This document shows, in pieces, positions 11,393-25,480 of a stretch of DNA of 64,000 bases. Under the pieces are notes generated by a model that saw nothing but the letters and a program-made list of their open reading frames with translations, did not search any database and was not told where the DNA came from. The position numbers and the translations under genes were made by a program. Within the stretch, counting starts at the first letter, position 1. Each line of letters begins with the position of its first letter. The stretch comes from Selaginella tamariscina (taxonomy: Eukaryota > Streptophyta > Lycopodiopsida > Selaginellales > Selaginellaceae), in assembly GCA_003024785.1 (NCBI GenBank), contig PUQB01000529.1, positions 1-64,000 on the forward strand. Direction: 5' to 3'.

Positions 11393-13027
11393 TTTCATAG
11401 TTTTTATTATGACTTTTTACTTTGAACATTAATTGTTGTTATCTATTGTACTATGTTGATGAACCCTAGATGTAATAGAAAACAAACCCACTTAGTGCAT
11501 TTGGGTATCTGGTGATGTCAAGCCGGGTGTCATTAGGTATTTGCAGGAAACTTTATGCGAAGCTAGAACTTACCTTCTAGAAAATCCACCCAATTTTAAT
11601 ATCCCAATTAGACTGATTGGTTAATGCAAATAAGTGTGTTAAGTAGGGTTAGGAACACCCCTAGGGTTGACCTAATCCACGCCCTAAAAACCCCCACCCC
11701 CTTGGGTAGGGTTTAGGGGTAAGAATTAGTTAAAATATAAGCTCATCTCCATTTACAAGGTCTAGAATTTCGTGCCAGCCCACTTACACATATAGGAAAA
11801 AAAGAAGTGAGGGTTCCTGGGTTCATGACTGAGTTCATTACTCTTCTCCCAGTGCAAGCTTTAGCTTGTGTCGTCAAGGCATAACCGTCTATTGTGTATT
11901 AAAAATAGGGGTATATCCGACCTTCTGGGTAGCCTAACCTTAACATTGGCGAATCCATACATGGGAGGTCTTGTCAAATTGCACGTTCCAAGAGGCAAAG
12001 GTTGAGGCTTGTCTCCAACCTCCTCCTTCGCATCAAGCTAGGTGTAGCACTCACGGCCAAACAAGTCATATTTGTGTCCTTGTCCAACTGTGGGTTTGGG
12101 ATCTTGTTTAACAGGTTCATGTTACCAGTTTCCTAAGGGTTCACTAAGGGGTTCTAGAGTTGGCATTTAAGGGAACTTGGTGCAACTCTTGAATCTAAGG
12201 GTCTATGTCATGATAGCCCACATCGTGGAAGGCAGTGTCACATGAAGATGTGACAGTGGGTTAAATGTCACACAATACAATGCCCAAGGCATGCCCTTTG
12301 GGGTTGTGTCATGGGTTTGTCGCTAAGGGATTGGATACTTAGCACACAAGCATGCTTGTGCTCACACTAGGGTGCTAAGACTTGGGCATCGGCTCAAAGG
12401 AGGTTAGGTCTCATAACTAGGTGTGCTTTGGCACACTTGGCTAAGAGAGTATCCTCCTTGGAATCCAGGGATTGAACAACCTAGGCTTGTTAGCATGAGC
12501 CCTTTCGTGAGGCACTTGCAAGGTTGTGTACTTAGGGTTATCTAAATTTAACCTTAAGGAGTTTGCTTAGCAAAACATTCATGTCCGCCTATGGCATACA
12601 CTTGTGTCCTCACTAAGTACTAGCCCTAGGTCTAGGGTATGACTTGGCCACTCAAACCCTTAGGGGTTAGTCGTTTTAGAGTACCCCTTGTCACCCTAAA
12701 GGGTTATACTCTTGAATGAGGTGATTTTTTAAGGGGTAAGTAACGATGCCTTAGCTCTATCGAGGGTATGTGTGAGACACATCTCCTGTGGGGTTAGGAC
12801 ATGAGCCTGTCTAGGTCTATTGTGACATGATTCTAAAGTTTACTCGATGATCATTCTAGGGGATTTAGGGTAGGACTTTAAGTCTTTTGCTTAATTAGGC
12901 ATCTGAGCTAGACTCTTGGAGTTATCTTGAAAGACTTAGCATTGCTCACACATACTGATGATGCAGGATGGCCACTTGACAGCCACGTGTTGTCACGTGT
13001 AGGCCCTTTATGTTAAAAACTCTGACA
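11393..13027 (+). repeat. Left LTR
   Basis: Direct repeat of 16578-18154. It contains runs such as CCCTAAAAACCCCCACCCCC and GGGTTTAGGGG, which mimic telomere repeats but are part of the LTR. It ends in TGACA immediately before the primer-binding-site-like sequence. Confidence 0.85.
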
Positions 13028-13028
13028 A

Positions 13029-13042
13029 TTGGTACCAAAGCC
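13029..13042 (+). other. Primer-binding-site-like sequence
   Basis: TTGGTACCAAAGC lies two bases after the left LTR, where reverse transcription would be primed. It differs slightly from the common plant initiator-Met tRNA complement TGGTATCAGAGC. Confidence 0.7.
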
Positions 13043-16000
13043 TAGTCTCTGCCGTCAATAGGATTGTTTAAAGTGTAGTGTGTTTTAGGGTTTATTTAAT
13101 TCTAAATTCGTGAAGTACTCTATCACTTTTGGCTAACATGTTTGAATTTTACGCGGAGAGTTGGTCTTAAGATTTACAACTCTTTAAAAAACACCTACTT
13201 CATAAATGGGTGTGAGTTATGTACTTCAATGTCGAAAGTAGCACTTAGAAGGTAACTTTCAGGTTGTATGTTAGGTTACCTTACCTTATGATTGTCAAGT
13301 TACTTTACCATACACTTTCACAAGGCATGGCAAGTTGGTATGTTTTGACTTACAAACTAAGTTTTATGAAAGTGGATCTTGTGGTATCTTAAGTCTACAC
13401 ATTATTGAATTTTTTTTATTTTTATTTTTTAAAGTGTATGAAATTGGGATAACACATGATTGAGAAAGTGACTGCATCCATTGAGTTTTGGCTTAGTTCA
13501 AAATTCAATATTGGGTTCAGCAATAATGTTCAAACGAAGAAAGGCTTATATTCAATATGCATATTTGACTTCGAAAGAAAGGGCATATTCAAATGTAAGA
13601 GTGAACATTACATTTTGACAAAAGATGTAAAATGAGCTCTCATTATAGTGCATGTTTTCAAGAGTGTAACTCAGGAAGCGAACTATTGTGATGAACTTAT
13701 AATACAACGAAAGTCGAATATTAACATATGATGAATATGTTAAATAGTTGGTTCAAAAGATCCAATATAATCAAAGTATTGTCCGATGTTCGTAATATTT
13801 TAATGATAGCTATAAGTAAGTTCAAGTCCCTTGATTTGAATGAAGTTTAACATGAAACCTTAATTAATTGTAAGTGCGCACTCTATGTTCAAGCTAACCA
13901 ACTTGGCTAACTCGTTTCAAGTTATATCTCATATGAGAAAGACTTGAGATAATAGTTTAAGGATTTTGCATCCTTATCAGTACAGTTTAGGGTAGATGGC
14001 ATGATCTACCAAAAACAAGAATGTTGGAAATATACATTTACATTTTTAGTTTTTTTAGTAATGAAGAACTTGCATAATGAAGGTATTCGGCACACACTTG
14101 TGCATTTTCATTGTTAACTCTTTGATTTTGAAATGTAACATTGTTTGTAATGTGGGGATAAGCTCTTGAACAAGGGTGATTCCCTGGTTAAGAAGAAGCA
14201 TAATTTAAGGTTCTTCACTTTGTTTATCGACTAAGTAAGGAAACTAGTTAAGTTTGATAACTTATGTTGAAAACTGCTGATGAACCAGTAATAGTTGGAA
14301 TTTTCATTGGGGGTTTAAATGCATGTGCCTCCTTAGAGAGTCATTATTCGATGGGATTTAAAAGTCGGTGTTGGTTTTTGGTATCGACTTCATCTTAAAG
14401 CCGAATACAAAAATTTGAAAAAAGTCAATTTCTTGACTTGGCATCATGGTCGCAATTGTGGGCACTCAAAGAATATATAAAGTATGTATCTTTGGTTATT
14501 AGGATATCAAAAAACAAGACATGTCTTGACTCAAGTGTTGGTTTCTTGAGTTTGATTCAATATTCGTGTAAGTACGATATCGAGTGGCATGATTAGCTGA
14601 AGAAGTTGGTGTCCCTTCTTGAAGATCGTGAATCATGGTTCCTAACATATAATTTAATATCCAATTCAAGAATATGAGGTTTCTATCACCTCATCCATTG
14701 AGATATATATACTTTGAACTTTAGAATTATTTGTGACAATCTTTTTAAGATTGGTTATAAATGACTTGGCAAAGTATGGTATGAAATCTCTTAAATATTG
14801 AGTTTAGAGAACTCAATATTAAAACTTGGTTATAATCACATAAAGTGGTCATAATCATGAAATATACAACTCAAGCAAATCTGAATCTGACACTTTGGTA
14901 GGGTAGTACCTTAATGTTGTAACTTAAAACGCATTTTTAAGTTAATTAAGAAATGAGGCATTTCAATACATTGCTTGAGAAGCAATGTGGTACTTTGTGG
15001 ATTACTAAGTGTCTAAAAATAAAAAGTGTATCTTAGTTCGAATATTGAACTAGATATCTTATTCATGTTTGGGGAGATTTATTGAATTAAGAGATATGAC
15101 TAAAACATAAAGTTTAGTGTGGCACTTCGTGTCATGAATAACATTAGTGTAGAAGATAATATCTTACTAAATCAGTTAAATGAACCAAACATTAATTTAT
15201 GATTTCTCTTAGTCTCTAAACGGTTTCTTTGAATATTGAAGTAACATTATGTTTCCATCTCAAAATTGAAGTTTGATTTGTCCATGTCCATGTTATAATT
15301 ATAGCATTTCGATAAATTAATATGATTGTAAGGTTATATCTACTAATGTAATAATTAATTAGTAAACTTTGGATTTGAACATTGAGACAATCGAAATCAA
15401 TTTGAGAATTGGAAAAGATATATTGTTATAACGGCACGCAGTATTACAAGTTCATGGAGACTCTTATTGTGAAAATTAAGTTTTGAAATTCGGTATTTTG
15501 AACTTAATGAGATAAGGAGTTAGAAATTATTAAATAGCATCTAGTATGTTGTGCTCTTTGGTGAAGAGTACAATGGGAGTGTCGGTTAAGACACATGATA
15601 TTAGAGATCGCAAATTGAGACACTAAATATAAGTTGAGTATTTTAGTTTCACATTAAGTTGATAAAAGGTATGTTAGCTTTTATTTGTTCTGAATTGGTC
15701 GGTGTTATTAAAAGAATACAACGTCGGTTTCAAAAAGTGAATATTATGCTATAACACTTGGTAATATATTTGACTTGAATTTAATTTCCATCGAGAATGA
15801 AGTTATCTGAATGACACATCAAGTGAATGGGCTAATTTCAAATTAGCGGGACCTTATCGTATACATGTGTACATCCATGCTCCTCTGGATTGCCTCTAGC
15901 AAGATTGACATGTTTACAAAGAATAAGGTTTCAAAAATAGTACTTAGTATCGAAAAAGACTTAATTTCAATAAAGTCTCATACCTAATCTGACATAACTA

Positions 16001-16577
16001 TATACTAATGGGGGATAGTATAGTAGCAAACCCTTATGTAAAGGGGCAATGAGAAATACTAAAGGATGCAGAAATGTGATACCATGTGGAAATGTGGAAC
16101 CATTGGAAAATCAAAGAAACATGAAGGCGTTTGGTCAATCATTTGAGATTAACTCAAAGCACTTGTTATGTACTAGATGATAAAGGTTGTCAACAATGTT
16201 TAATATTAAGGAAAAAAGCAAGTCTTTATTTTTTGTTAACCAAGGAGCCAGCAACAACACTAACAATATAAATTCTAGCTAAGTAAAAAAATTAACCATT
16301 GTGCTATCTGCATGAGTTGACAGACTTTGTAGATGTGCAAAAGGTCTCCATGTGACTTCATGTTATAGGTGGTGCCTCTAGTAGTTGAGTTTACGACTTA
16401 GTGAATGACTCTAAAGTACTTGGTTTCGCATAATGCAAAGAGGATAATAAAACTTGTGAACTTTTTGCTGACTTTGCATAGAGTGATTAACGTTAGTTTT
16501 CAGTTAAACTTTTCTAACCTAGTCTACTTGGAGTTGGATGTTAATGAGGACGTTGACATTTTTAAATGTGGGGAGTC

Positions 16578-18154
16578 TGTGATAGTTTTTACTATTACTC
16601 GACCTTTTATGTTGGAGGTTGATTGTTGTTACCTAATGTACTATGTTAATGGACCCTAGATGTAATGAGAAACAGCCCCGCTTAGTGCATTTAGGTGTTT
16701 AGGGGTATTCTGGTTGGCTAGCCTTAGATATTGAGAAACTTTAAGCAAAGGTAGCACTTACCTTTTAAAAAATCCACCCCCAATTTTGACGTTCCAATTA
16801 GGCTGATTGGTTAATGTAGGTGAGTTCAATGTGTTTAGTAGGCCCTATGGTTGACCTAACCCTAGAGTTGCCCTAACCCACGCCCTAAAACCCCCACCCC
16901 CTCATGTAGGGTTTAGGGGTAAGAATTAGGTTTCGTTGATAACTCATCTCATTAGCTAAGGGACATGCATTTCATGCCAGCCCACTTACTCTATTAAGAA
17001 AACGTGGGGGGCTCCGTCATATAAAAAAGGTAGAGTATGTAGAAGTGAGGGTTCCTTGAGTTCGTTACTCTTCTGCTAGTGCAAGCTCTAGCTTGTGTCG
17101 TCAAGCACAACCCTTTGTTGTGTCGCCTCAACTCCCAGACAATAGGGGTATGTCCCACCTTGGGGTAGCTTACCCTTAACATTGGTGAATCCATGCCTGG
17201 GAGGTTTTGTTGGACTGCATGTTCCAAGATGCAGAGGTTGAGACTTGTTTTCAACCTCCTCCTTTACATCAAGCTAGGTGTAGCACTCACGGCTAAGCAA
17301 GGCACATTCGTGTCATTGTTCAACTGTGGGCGTGGGATCTTGTTTGACATGTTCACGTTACCAATTCCTAAGGGTTCACTGACGGGTTCTAAAGTTGGCA
17401 TTAGGAGCCACGTTTGTGGCACTTGGTGTAACTCTTGAATATAAGGTTATGGCATAATGTCCACATCGTGGAAGGTCAGTGTTATATGAAGATGTGACAC
17501 TATATTAAACGTCACACAATATAATGCTCGAGGCATGCTTTGTCACTAAGGGGTTGGATACTCTAGCAAACATGCATGCTTGTGCTTGCACTAGGGTGCT
17601 AAGCCTTGGGCATCGGCTCAAGGGAGGTTAGGTCTCGTAACTAGGTGTGCTTTGGCACACTTGGTTAGGGAGTATTCTCCTTAGAATCTAGGGGTTGAAC
17701 AACCTAGGCTTGTTAGCATGAGCCCTTTCGTGAGGTACTCGCAATTAAGGTTATCCAAAATTAGCCTTAAGGAGTTTGCTAGACCTAGGGCTAGTACTTA
17801 GTGAGGACACAAGTGTGTGTCATAGGCGAAGACGAGTATTCTGTTAAGCAATGGCTACTCAAACGGGGTTAGTTGTGGTTCAGAGTACCCCTTATCGCCC
17901 TAAAGGGGTTGTACTCCTAGATGAGGTGATTCTTTAAAAGGTAAGTGACGATGCCTTAGCTTTGTTATGGGGTAAGACACATCTCCTTGGTGGGGTTAGG
18001 GCACGAGCCTATCTAGGTATATTGGCTTAGAGTCTTCTATTTAATTGGGCATCTGAGTTAGACTCTTGGGGTCATCTTGGAAGACTTAACGTTGCTCACA
18101 TAGGTTGATGACATCGGCAGCCATGTGTTGCTACATTGAGTTAAAACTTTGACA
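16578..18154 (+). repeat. Right LTR
   Basis: Direct repeat of the left LTR, beginning TGTGATAGTTTTTA just after the purine tract and ending TTGACA just before the GCTCA target duplication. Open frames inside it (for example 17193-17438) are not genes. Confidence 0.85.
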
Positions 18155-18159
18155 GCTCA

Positions 18160-21100
18160 CATGATGAAAGCAACTGCACCATAGCCAAACCTTACACAAC
18201 CTGGCCCTAAAGCAAGGGGGCCCTAAATCAAACATTCCAAAATGGGTAGATTAATAGTCAATATTTTAGAGATTTAAACAGCTTAACAATTAATGAGAAA
18301 ATAATTTATTGTAATACATATTATATAAATTCCAAATGTGTTTTATAAATCAAAATTAAAAATATAAATTAATAATTTAAATAGAATTTGATATATAAGA
18401 GAGAGTTATATATGAAAGTAATTAAATAAATATAAATAAACATTTTAATTAATGAAATATTATAACTAGCTGTGTGTGAGAGAAAGATAAAGAGACTATC
18501 ATTTTAATGACAAAATTAATGTAGTAATATAATATAAATTTAAATTAATATATTATATAATAATGTAATTTTAAATATGTTCTAAAAATTTAAAATTATA
18601 AAAAATTAAGTAAACTCGCATGTAAACTCGCATGTAAACTCGTATGTAACCACCTATATAGGTTTGACTCATGTGCACTCCAAGTTTAAAATGTAGGTTT
18701 TCAAAAAACTAGGTGCACTGGCATTGTACATATCATACAAGTATAAAAAAAAACATTTCCTAACGATAGAAGCCAATTGCATGCCAGTACTTATGGGATG
18801 GTCTAAATTCAGTGTCACAAGAAAGGTTCAATTCACTAGTGCTGCAGATAGCACTATGAAGTACTTTCTGATTTATAACGATTGAATATGGAAGTAAACT
18901 TTTTCTTATACTAGCATATAGCCATAGGAAGCCTTAATCAAATACCATTCCACATGTCACAACCCATAAAAAAGTTTAGGGTTAAATAAGCCACTAATTA
19001 AGATGGCTTAAGCCCCTTGTTAGCTTTTCATAAACTATAGTCACTCTCAAAAGCCACATTGTTTTCCATAGCCCACAATTGAAAGCCACAGTCGTTCAAT
19101 TATCCCTCACCAAAAGCCATAATCAAACCTAAATCCTTTACAAAAAGCCATAATCAAACCTAAATCCTTTACAAAAAGCCACAGTTCACTTGCAAAATCT
19201 ACTTTACTTTCATACTGCTCGTAAAACACAGTGTTAAATGGCTTTTATTGTCAAAAGCCACAAAGGTTTAAAAAGTCATAATCTTTGGCTCGTTGTGATC
19301 ATGGTGTTCGATGTGTCACTACTCTATGCAAAAAGAAAATTTTAAATTGTGGTGAAAAATTGTAAAGTAGAACTCACCTTATGTTTGTTCAAGCTTCTCA
19401 TTTCCCTTGCATTTTTTGTTATGGCCGGAAACACTAATTATAATAGCTCCTCATCTTGAATTTTTTCTACCATATGTTCAATTGCACTAGCGTCTGTGTC
19501 TTCAATCTATGTCTAGAGCTTGGTGTAGTCTCGACCACTACAGTTTGGGTGGGCAAAGGTAGACGAGTAGAAACAGTGCTCTGTGGTTCTGCAAGAGCTT
19601 TGTGAGCTTGAAGATGAATCAAACCATCTCCATACATGTGATAATTGTCACTCTTTGAGCAAACCATCCGACAAACATCGTCCTTTATGTCAAGGAAGAA
19701 TTATGCTTATTCAATAGTATTACTACAAATGAATTGGTATCATTAAATATAAGACACATTGTGTGGAAAGAGGTAACTTACATGTAAACACATATTCTCA
19801 TGAAAAATGGCTGCCCTGGATTTTTCTTGAACAAAAGAGATCCAGATGCTTTGTTTTCACAATCCAGATGTTTTCATTGCAATTTCACAATCTCGTATGT
19901 AAGCCTCAAAAGTAACATCATTCGCCAAATCCATTTCTGAGTAACTTTTCTCCTTCATCAATAAGACATTGATCCATCTTAGCATTCACCTTAAACAACT
20001 AATCTAGTGTGGTGTCCAAGAGTGTGTCGTGGTTTTGCAATTTGGATGAGCTTCCACAATTTATCTTTCTTGTTCAAGGTGATATGTATGTCTTTGGCAA
20101 CAAGCAATTTCTCCAATTCTTCACTCATCCAAATTAGTATTGTAACTTATGAAAGTTTGTTGTTTCACATTCACTTCTGGCTATAAAACACGTATGAATA
20201 AACATGAAAGAACTGAAATAATGAATACCTTGATCAAATCCCGAAAATAAAGTCGAATGATGTTTGATACTAAAGTGGCAATTTTCGATTTCATTTCTGA
20301 AGCTTCACATCCATGTCTTTGTAAACCTCAACTAGATAAATTTCCTTTAATCACATAAAAAATAAAATATTATACTTATTGATTTACCATATTATGAAAT
20401 TTTGCGGCTTTTGTTTGTGTGCAAGGTTTGATAACAACAGTTGGAACCCCTGTGTGTGTGACTCAAAATGTAGATGATCCTCTATAGCGTTCATTATTGC
20501 AATACAAATTGAATGGTGATTCATCCTCTATATGGAATACATTTCCAACCATGAACTCGTTTGTGCCTACTTTGTCATTTGATTCCATGACTCATTGATT
20601 GTCACTTAAGTTCGATGGCTTAATGTCTTCAATTACGGTGCACCACATGGTTTCTATCCTATAAGGACAAACTAGGAACATATTTGTCTCACTAAGGCCA
20701 TTTTGATAAAAGACAAAATACATCAGGAGATTTACCATTAAAATTAAACAAAGTTAATCAACATAGAAGAATTAATTGTTGAAGATTTCGGATATCTTAT
20801 GTCTTTGACAAGCTCGTTAATTGTTTGGTCCTTTGCCTAAGAACTATCCTCCTCACCCTAATTTCAATTTGTCCTTCAGACTCACTCATAGTCAAGTTTG
20901 ATGAATTAGGCGCAAAGATACCTTCCTTGGATGGATGGATGGCACTTGTTCCATATTCTAAGGTTGCGTTGGAGGCTGGTTTGTAAGAGAGAATGTTAGA
21001 GTATTTTGAGGTTGTGATGAAAGCAGAGGGGATACTATATTTTGAGGATGTGGTGGAGGCTAGTTAGTGTGGGGAGGGGATGCTAGATTATTAAGAGGAG

Positions 21101-22549
21101 AGTGAATAGCATGGAGATTCAAGTTGAGAGGGAAAGTGTGGGGATAGTGGGACCTCATGATTTAATAGTTTCAAATCATGAAAAGATGTAGTCAATCAAA
21201 ACTATTCATAATCAAAAGAGGTTTGCCAGCGAACCTAAAAAGGAATGTTATTTTATGCCTTCAAAACTACATTTACAATAACAGATCTCTATCTATGAGA
21301 GATTTGTGGGCAAACCTTGTACGCAAGAACAATCTATAAACTAGGATAGATACACTCAGAAACATAAATACGTGAATTTGAGGTTTGTATAAATACCTTT
21401 TTCGATGGCATTGGTTGATTTTCTAGAAGAATAGTTGCATAAATAATTAACAAAAACTTGGATCAATTTTGCAACCATTAACTTTATATGAGTCTCGTTA
21501 AGACTAAATCAATGTATAGAATTAATATTTAGTCCTTAATTTATTTTCTTTTAAAATAGGTTATCTTTTATTTCATTTATACGAGGACCATTTTACATTT
21601 GATAATGTCACAATTCTTACCTAATTTAATCACTTTATTTAAGTAGATTAGATTATTTAGTTAAGTAGCATAAAAGTTCTTTATTGCTCATAATCTTTAT
21701 GGTTAAAGGGTAAGGAATAGGGTATGACAAATAAAAAAAACAATTATGAAATCTTTATTTAGTACTTAATAAGATATGATATTAAATAAATTTAAAGTCA
21801 TAATTAAGATTTTATGAATTTAAGTAAAATTTTAGAACTTATACTTATTCAATAACATGCTTTATTAAGATGTGTTATAATATGCATAAATGTATATCTA
21901 AGTGTGCAACATTTATGTGTATACACACATCTCAACCTTAATTTATTGTTAAGCCCACTTAAGATGTCTTTAAAGCAAATTTGTTAAACGCATTCGAAAT
22001 TACTAATGCCTACTCCAGATTTTGCACTTACCCATCATCTATTGAAAAATAAATAAGCAAATGAATAAATGAATAAATAAAAATGTTATCACAATGATAT
22101 TATACATACATAACATGTAGATGATGATGTCCTTGGCATCATTTACATTTACTGAACAATGTGTTCATTAAAATATATAGTGTCATTTCACTTGCACCAC
22201 TAACTAAAATGAGATCTTTGCACTAGCTAAAGAGGATAGGAAAACCTTTAACGATCTTATTGCTCAATAAATTAAAAGATAATCTTTTTTCTCTCTTAAA
22301 AATGATCTTATTTGTAGGTTAGGAATATGATATTTACAATTATATAAAATTGTATTTGTAAGTGTCAGTGAGTATCAAAACGATAAAAATGCATATATTA
22401 GGACCAAACTTTAACTTAATTAATGTAGGTGATGACATATAAGTAAAATAAGTGGCTCACCTAGGTGTTTAGAGTGTCCCTCACACGTGAAATTAAGTTG
22501 CCAATCAAAGCTAATGGTAATATATCCTACATTAGAAAGTACATTAGAC
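18160..22549. other. Non-coding, repeat-derived DNA
   Basis: AT-rich to 18700. From 18960 to 19300 phrases with AAAAGCCA(C/T)A recur, including a tandem duplication of about 34 bp near 19106-19175. The stretch 19380-21150 is more complex and may be decayed transposon or gene sequence (short open pieces on the minus strand such as 19467-19667), but I recognise no domain. From 21400 to 22549 it is AT-rich with nothing recognisable. Confidence 0.5.
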
Positions 22550-25480
22550 TATTAAAGAATAATATGTATATATTTATATATATAGAATAATATATATTTA
22601 CCAAAAGATAATCATGAGATTTAAGACCCACAATTTATCATCTTTAACACATAGTTTCAAATTACTCATGCACATTATTTTAAATTACTCATGTATCCAG
22701 ATAAAACTTTAGTAGTTGAAACAATGGACAAAATCCTTACTTTTAAATGTTATCAAAACCATGGTGCTTGTTAAACAAAATACATCATTAATTCACAAAT
22801 CTTTTTTGGTTCTAAATCTTTAAAAATCACAACAAGCTGCTACATTCTCCTTTAAGCCTAAAATATAATTTATAACTAAAGAAGCATAATTTGTAATATG
22901 GGTGGTTTAAAGCTTTGTCAATTTCATCTAACATACATGCCAAATTCCAACATCTTAATCAATTTGCTATTGTACATGTTGAAGTTACTTTATTTACACA
23001 TATTTCACCATTAAACAAGTTTTTTCTTCATCACAAAATGGATGTTGAAAGTGAGAAACCTTTTATAACCATCATGAAATAAACACATGGGAAACTTATC
23101 TCATTTTCCACTCATTATCATTAAAAGCCTTGTTGGTCCATCATGAATCATGTTTAATAAAACTTATCGAAAGATAAACTCTTGTTGCCCCTATGGTCAT
23201 GGCCTTTCAAGCATATATATCCCTTGTTCTTATTTTTTTCATTTCATTTACAGTGAGAGCATAGTTGTTTTTGACAATCAAGTCATGAAAGAAAACATAA
23301 TAATTGTATATTTTGTCGTTTTTGTTGCATACTCTTCAAAGTTGTGATTTACTACAATAAATGCTCAGCAACTATATGGTTTACTAGTATGTCAATGGAA
23401 AGGTACTATTTCATCACTAATTAAACCTACTTGGCAATTTTTACCATCACTAACAAGCTTTAGATGACCCAAATCAACATTTCTCTATGGAGTCATGTGA
23501 TTCAAACTGTTGCTTCAATATATCTTTCAAAAGAAAATAAAAACTTTCTTCTTAAGTGTCTTCTTCCTATTAATATTGTTATATGTACAAGCATCACATA
23601 TGGGACAATGCTCAAGCTTTTCATATTCTCATTAATATATTATACATTCATGTTCACACAATTGTATCTCTTGCAACTCAATTTAAATACAACAATGATC
23701 TTTTTCATCGATGCATAATCCATAGGTAAATTGTTACTGAAAACTATTACTAAATTAATAATATTAAAGATATTAATAGTAATATACATATAATAAGGTT
23801 TAATAATGAAGAAATTTTATTATATGAAATATATATTATAATAAGATACTATTAAATAAGAAAATATTTATGTATATAAAATAATATATATTATAAAATA
23901 AATTAATCCTAATCGAATAACTTACTTGTAAAAAATAAAGATAATTGTGAAATTTAAGATTCACGAATTTTAACATCTTTAACATGTCATTTAAAGTACT
24001 CTTATATCTAGACAAAACTTTAATAGTTAAAACGATGGAAAAAACCATTATGTTTAGATGCTGTCAAAATCCATGGTGTTGGTTAAACAAACAGCATCAT
24101 TAATTCATAAATCTTTTTTGGTTCCAGATCTTTCAAGATCATAACGAACTACTACACTCTCTTTTAAGCCCATTTAAGGTGATTTAAAGCTTTATTAGTT
24201 TCATCTAGCATACATGTCAAATTCCAATGTCTTAACCAATATATTACTATATATGTTAAAGGTGTTTGTTTAGTTTTTTTTATTCTAAGAGTGAAGAAAC
24301 CTTCTACAACCATCATGAATAGTGGTATCTAATATTTTGAAATAAACATATAAGAAAACTTTTGTTGATTCATCATGAATTTGTTTAATAAAACTAATTA
24401 AAAAATAAACTCTTATTACCCTTGTGGTCGTGACCTTTCAAGCATATGTAACCCTTGTTCATTTACAATGAGAACCATATGAATATTTAATTGTTTTGAA
24501 CGATCTAAGTCATGAAAGAAGACATAATAATTGCATATTATATCATTTTTGTTGCATACTCCTCAAAATTGTAATTTACTGCAATAAATGCTCAACAACT
24601 AAAACTACCATGCTAGTGTACTAATCATGTGATCATAATCATCATGTTGTCTAGTATGTCAATGAAAAGGTACCATTTCATCACTAATTAAACCATCACT
24701 AACAAGCTATGGATGAACCAAGTCAACATTTCTCCATGGAGTCATGTGATTTATATAATATATTTTTTCATTTAAATTATTCACATTTTGCATGTTTTGG
24801 AGAACTCAAACTATTGCTTAAGTATATCCTTCAAAATAAAATAAAAAAACTCTCTTCTTAGGTATCTTCTTACTATTGATATTGTTATATGTATAAGCAT
24901 CACATATGGGACAACGCTCAAGCTTTTCATATTTTCCTTGATATATGCATGTTGTAACTAAAATGGCATGATATAGGAAAATGGGAATAGAAAATAAATA
25001 TTAATTAATATTTAAGTTTTAATTTTTAATTAATTATTTAATAAATATACATTTAAATCTTTCTTTAAATGTATATTATTCTAAAGAATATTTCTTTAAT
25101 ATTAAAAAATATTAATTAAATATTTAAAATTGCTAATATTACTAAAAAATGGGACTATAGAAATGCCCATTTTAGTTACAACATGCATATATAGGATACA
25201 TTCATGCTCACACAATTATATCTCTTGCAACTCAATTCAAATATATTAATGATCTTTTTTAATTGATGCATAATGCATAGGCAAATTGTTACTAAAATAA
25301 GTTTTAATCATTTGTAATAAACCATTATTAAATTAACAATAAAAAATATATTATGATTTATTATTTAATAATAATATACATATAATAAGGTTTAAGAATG
25401 AAAATTTTTATTATATGAAATATATAATATAATAAGATACTATATTAAATAAGAAAAATAATAATATAATACCTTAATAA
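22550..25480. repeat. Tandem duplication of a ~1.3-kb unknown sequence
   Basis: Copy 1 (about 22550-23870) and copy 2 (about 23880-25480) align in the same orientation through many landmarks, for example CATCATTAATTCA, ATCACATATGGGACAA, CTCAAGCTTTTCATATT, ATCTCTTGCAACTCAATT and ATACATATAATAAGGTTTAA. Copy 2 has gained the MITE at 24945-25188 and some smaller insertions. The sequence has scattered open pieces on both strands, probably a decayed mobile element, but no domain was recognised. Confidence 0.8.
24945..25188. mobile_element. MITE, 244 bp, deletion derivative of the 15-kb element
   Basis: Terminal inverted repeats start ATGCATGTTGTAACTAAAAT and are flanked by ATAT on both sides (24941-24944 and 25189-25192). 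The paralogous site in copy 1 of the surrounding duplication (about 23615-23650) lacks the insert, which fixes the borders. About 110 bp of its left end matches 30317-30430 and about 130-150 bp of its right end matches 45130-45290, the two ends of the large transposon. It has no coding capacity and would have depended on a transposase supplied elsewhere. Confidence 0.85.

Larger units (their letters stand above)
11388..18159 (+). mobile_element. LTR retroelement, old, with both LTRs and target duplication
   Basis: The left LTR (11393-13027) and right LTR (16578-18154) are direct repeats of about 1.6 kb ending in TGACA. The right copy starts with TGTGATAG. A 5-bp duplication, GCTCA, flanks the pair (11388-11392 and 18155-18159). 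A primer-binding-site-like TTGGTACCAAAGC follows the left LTR, resembling the initiator-Met tRNA site usual in plant elements, and a purine tract GTGGGGAG precedes the right LTR. The interior is about 3.5 kb, short for an autonomous element, and I recognise no intact coding domain. The LTRs have diverged visibly, with indels, so the insertion is old. It is a broken fossil; Ty1 or Ty3 affiliation cannot be decided from the interior. Confidence 0.85.

Noticed and set aside
16405-17438. Open frames at 16405-16659, 16994-17254 and 17193-17438 as genes
   Set aside because: They lie at the interior/LTR junction or within the right LTR of an old retroelement and show no recognised domain.
23150-24048. 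Open frames in the 22.55-25.48 kb duplication as genes
   Set aside because: The two duplicate copies do not preserve the same frames, and the translations are low-complexity F/I/Y-rich.
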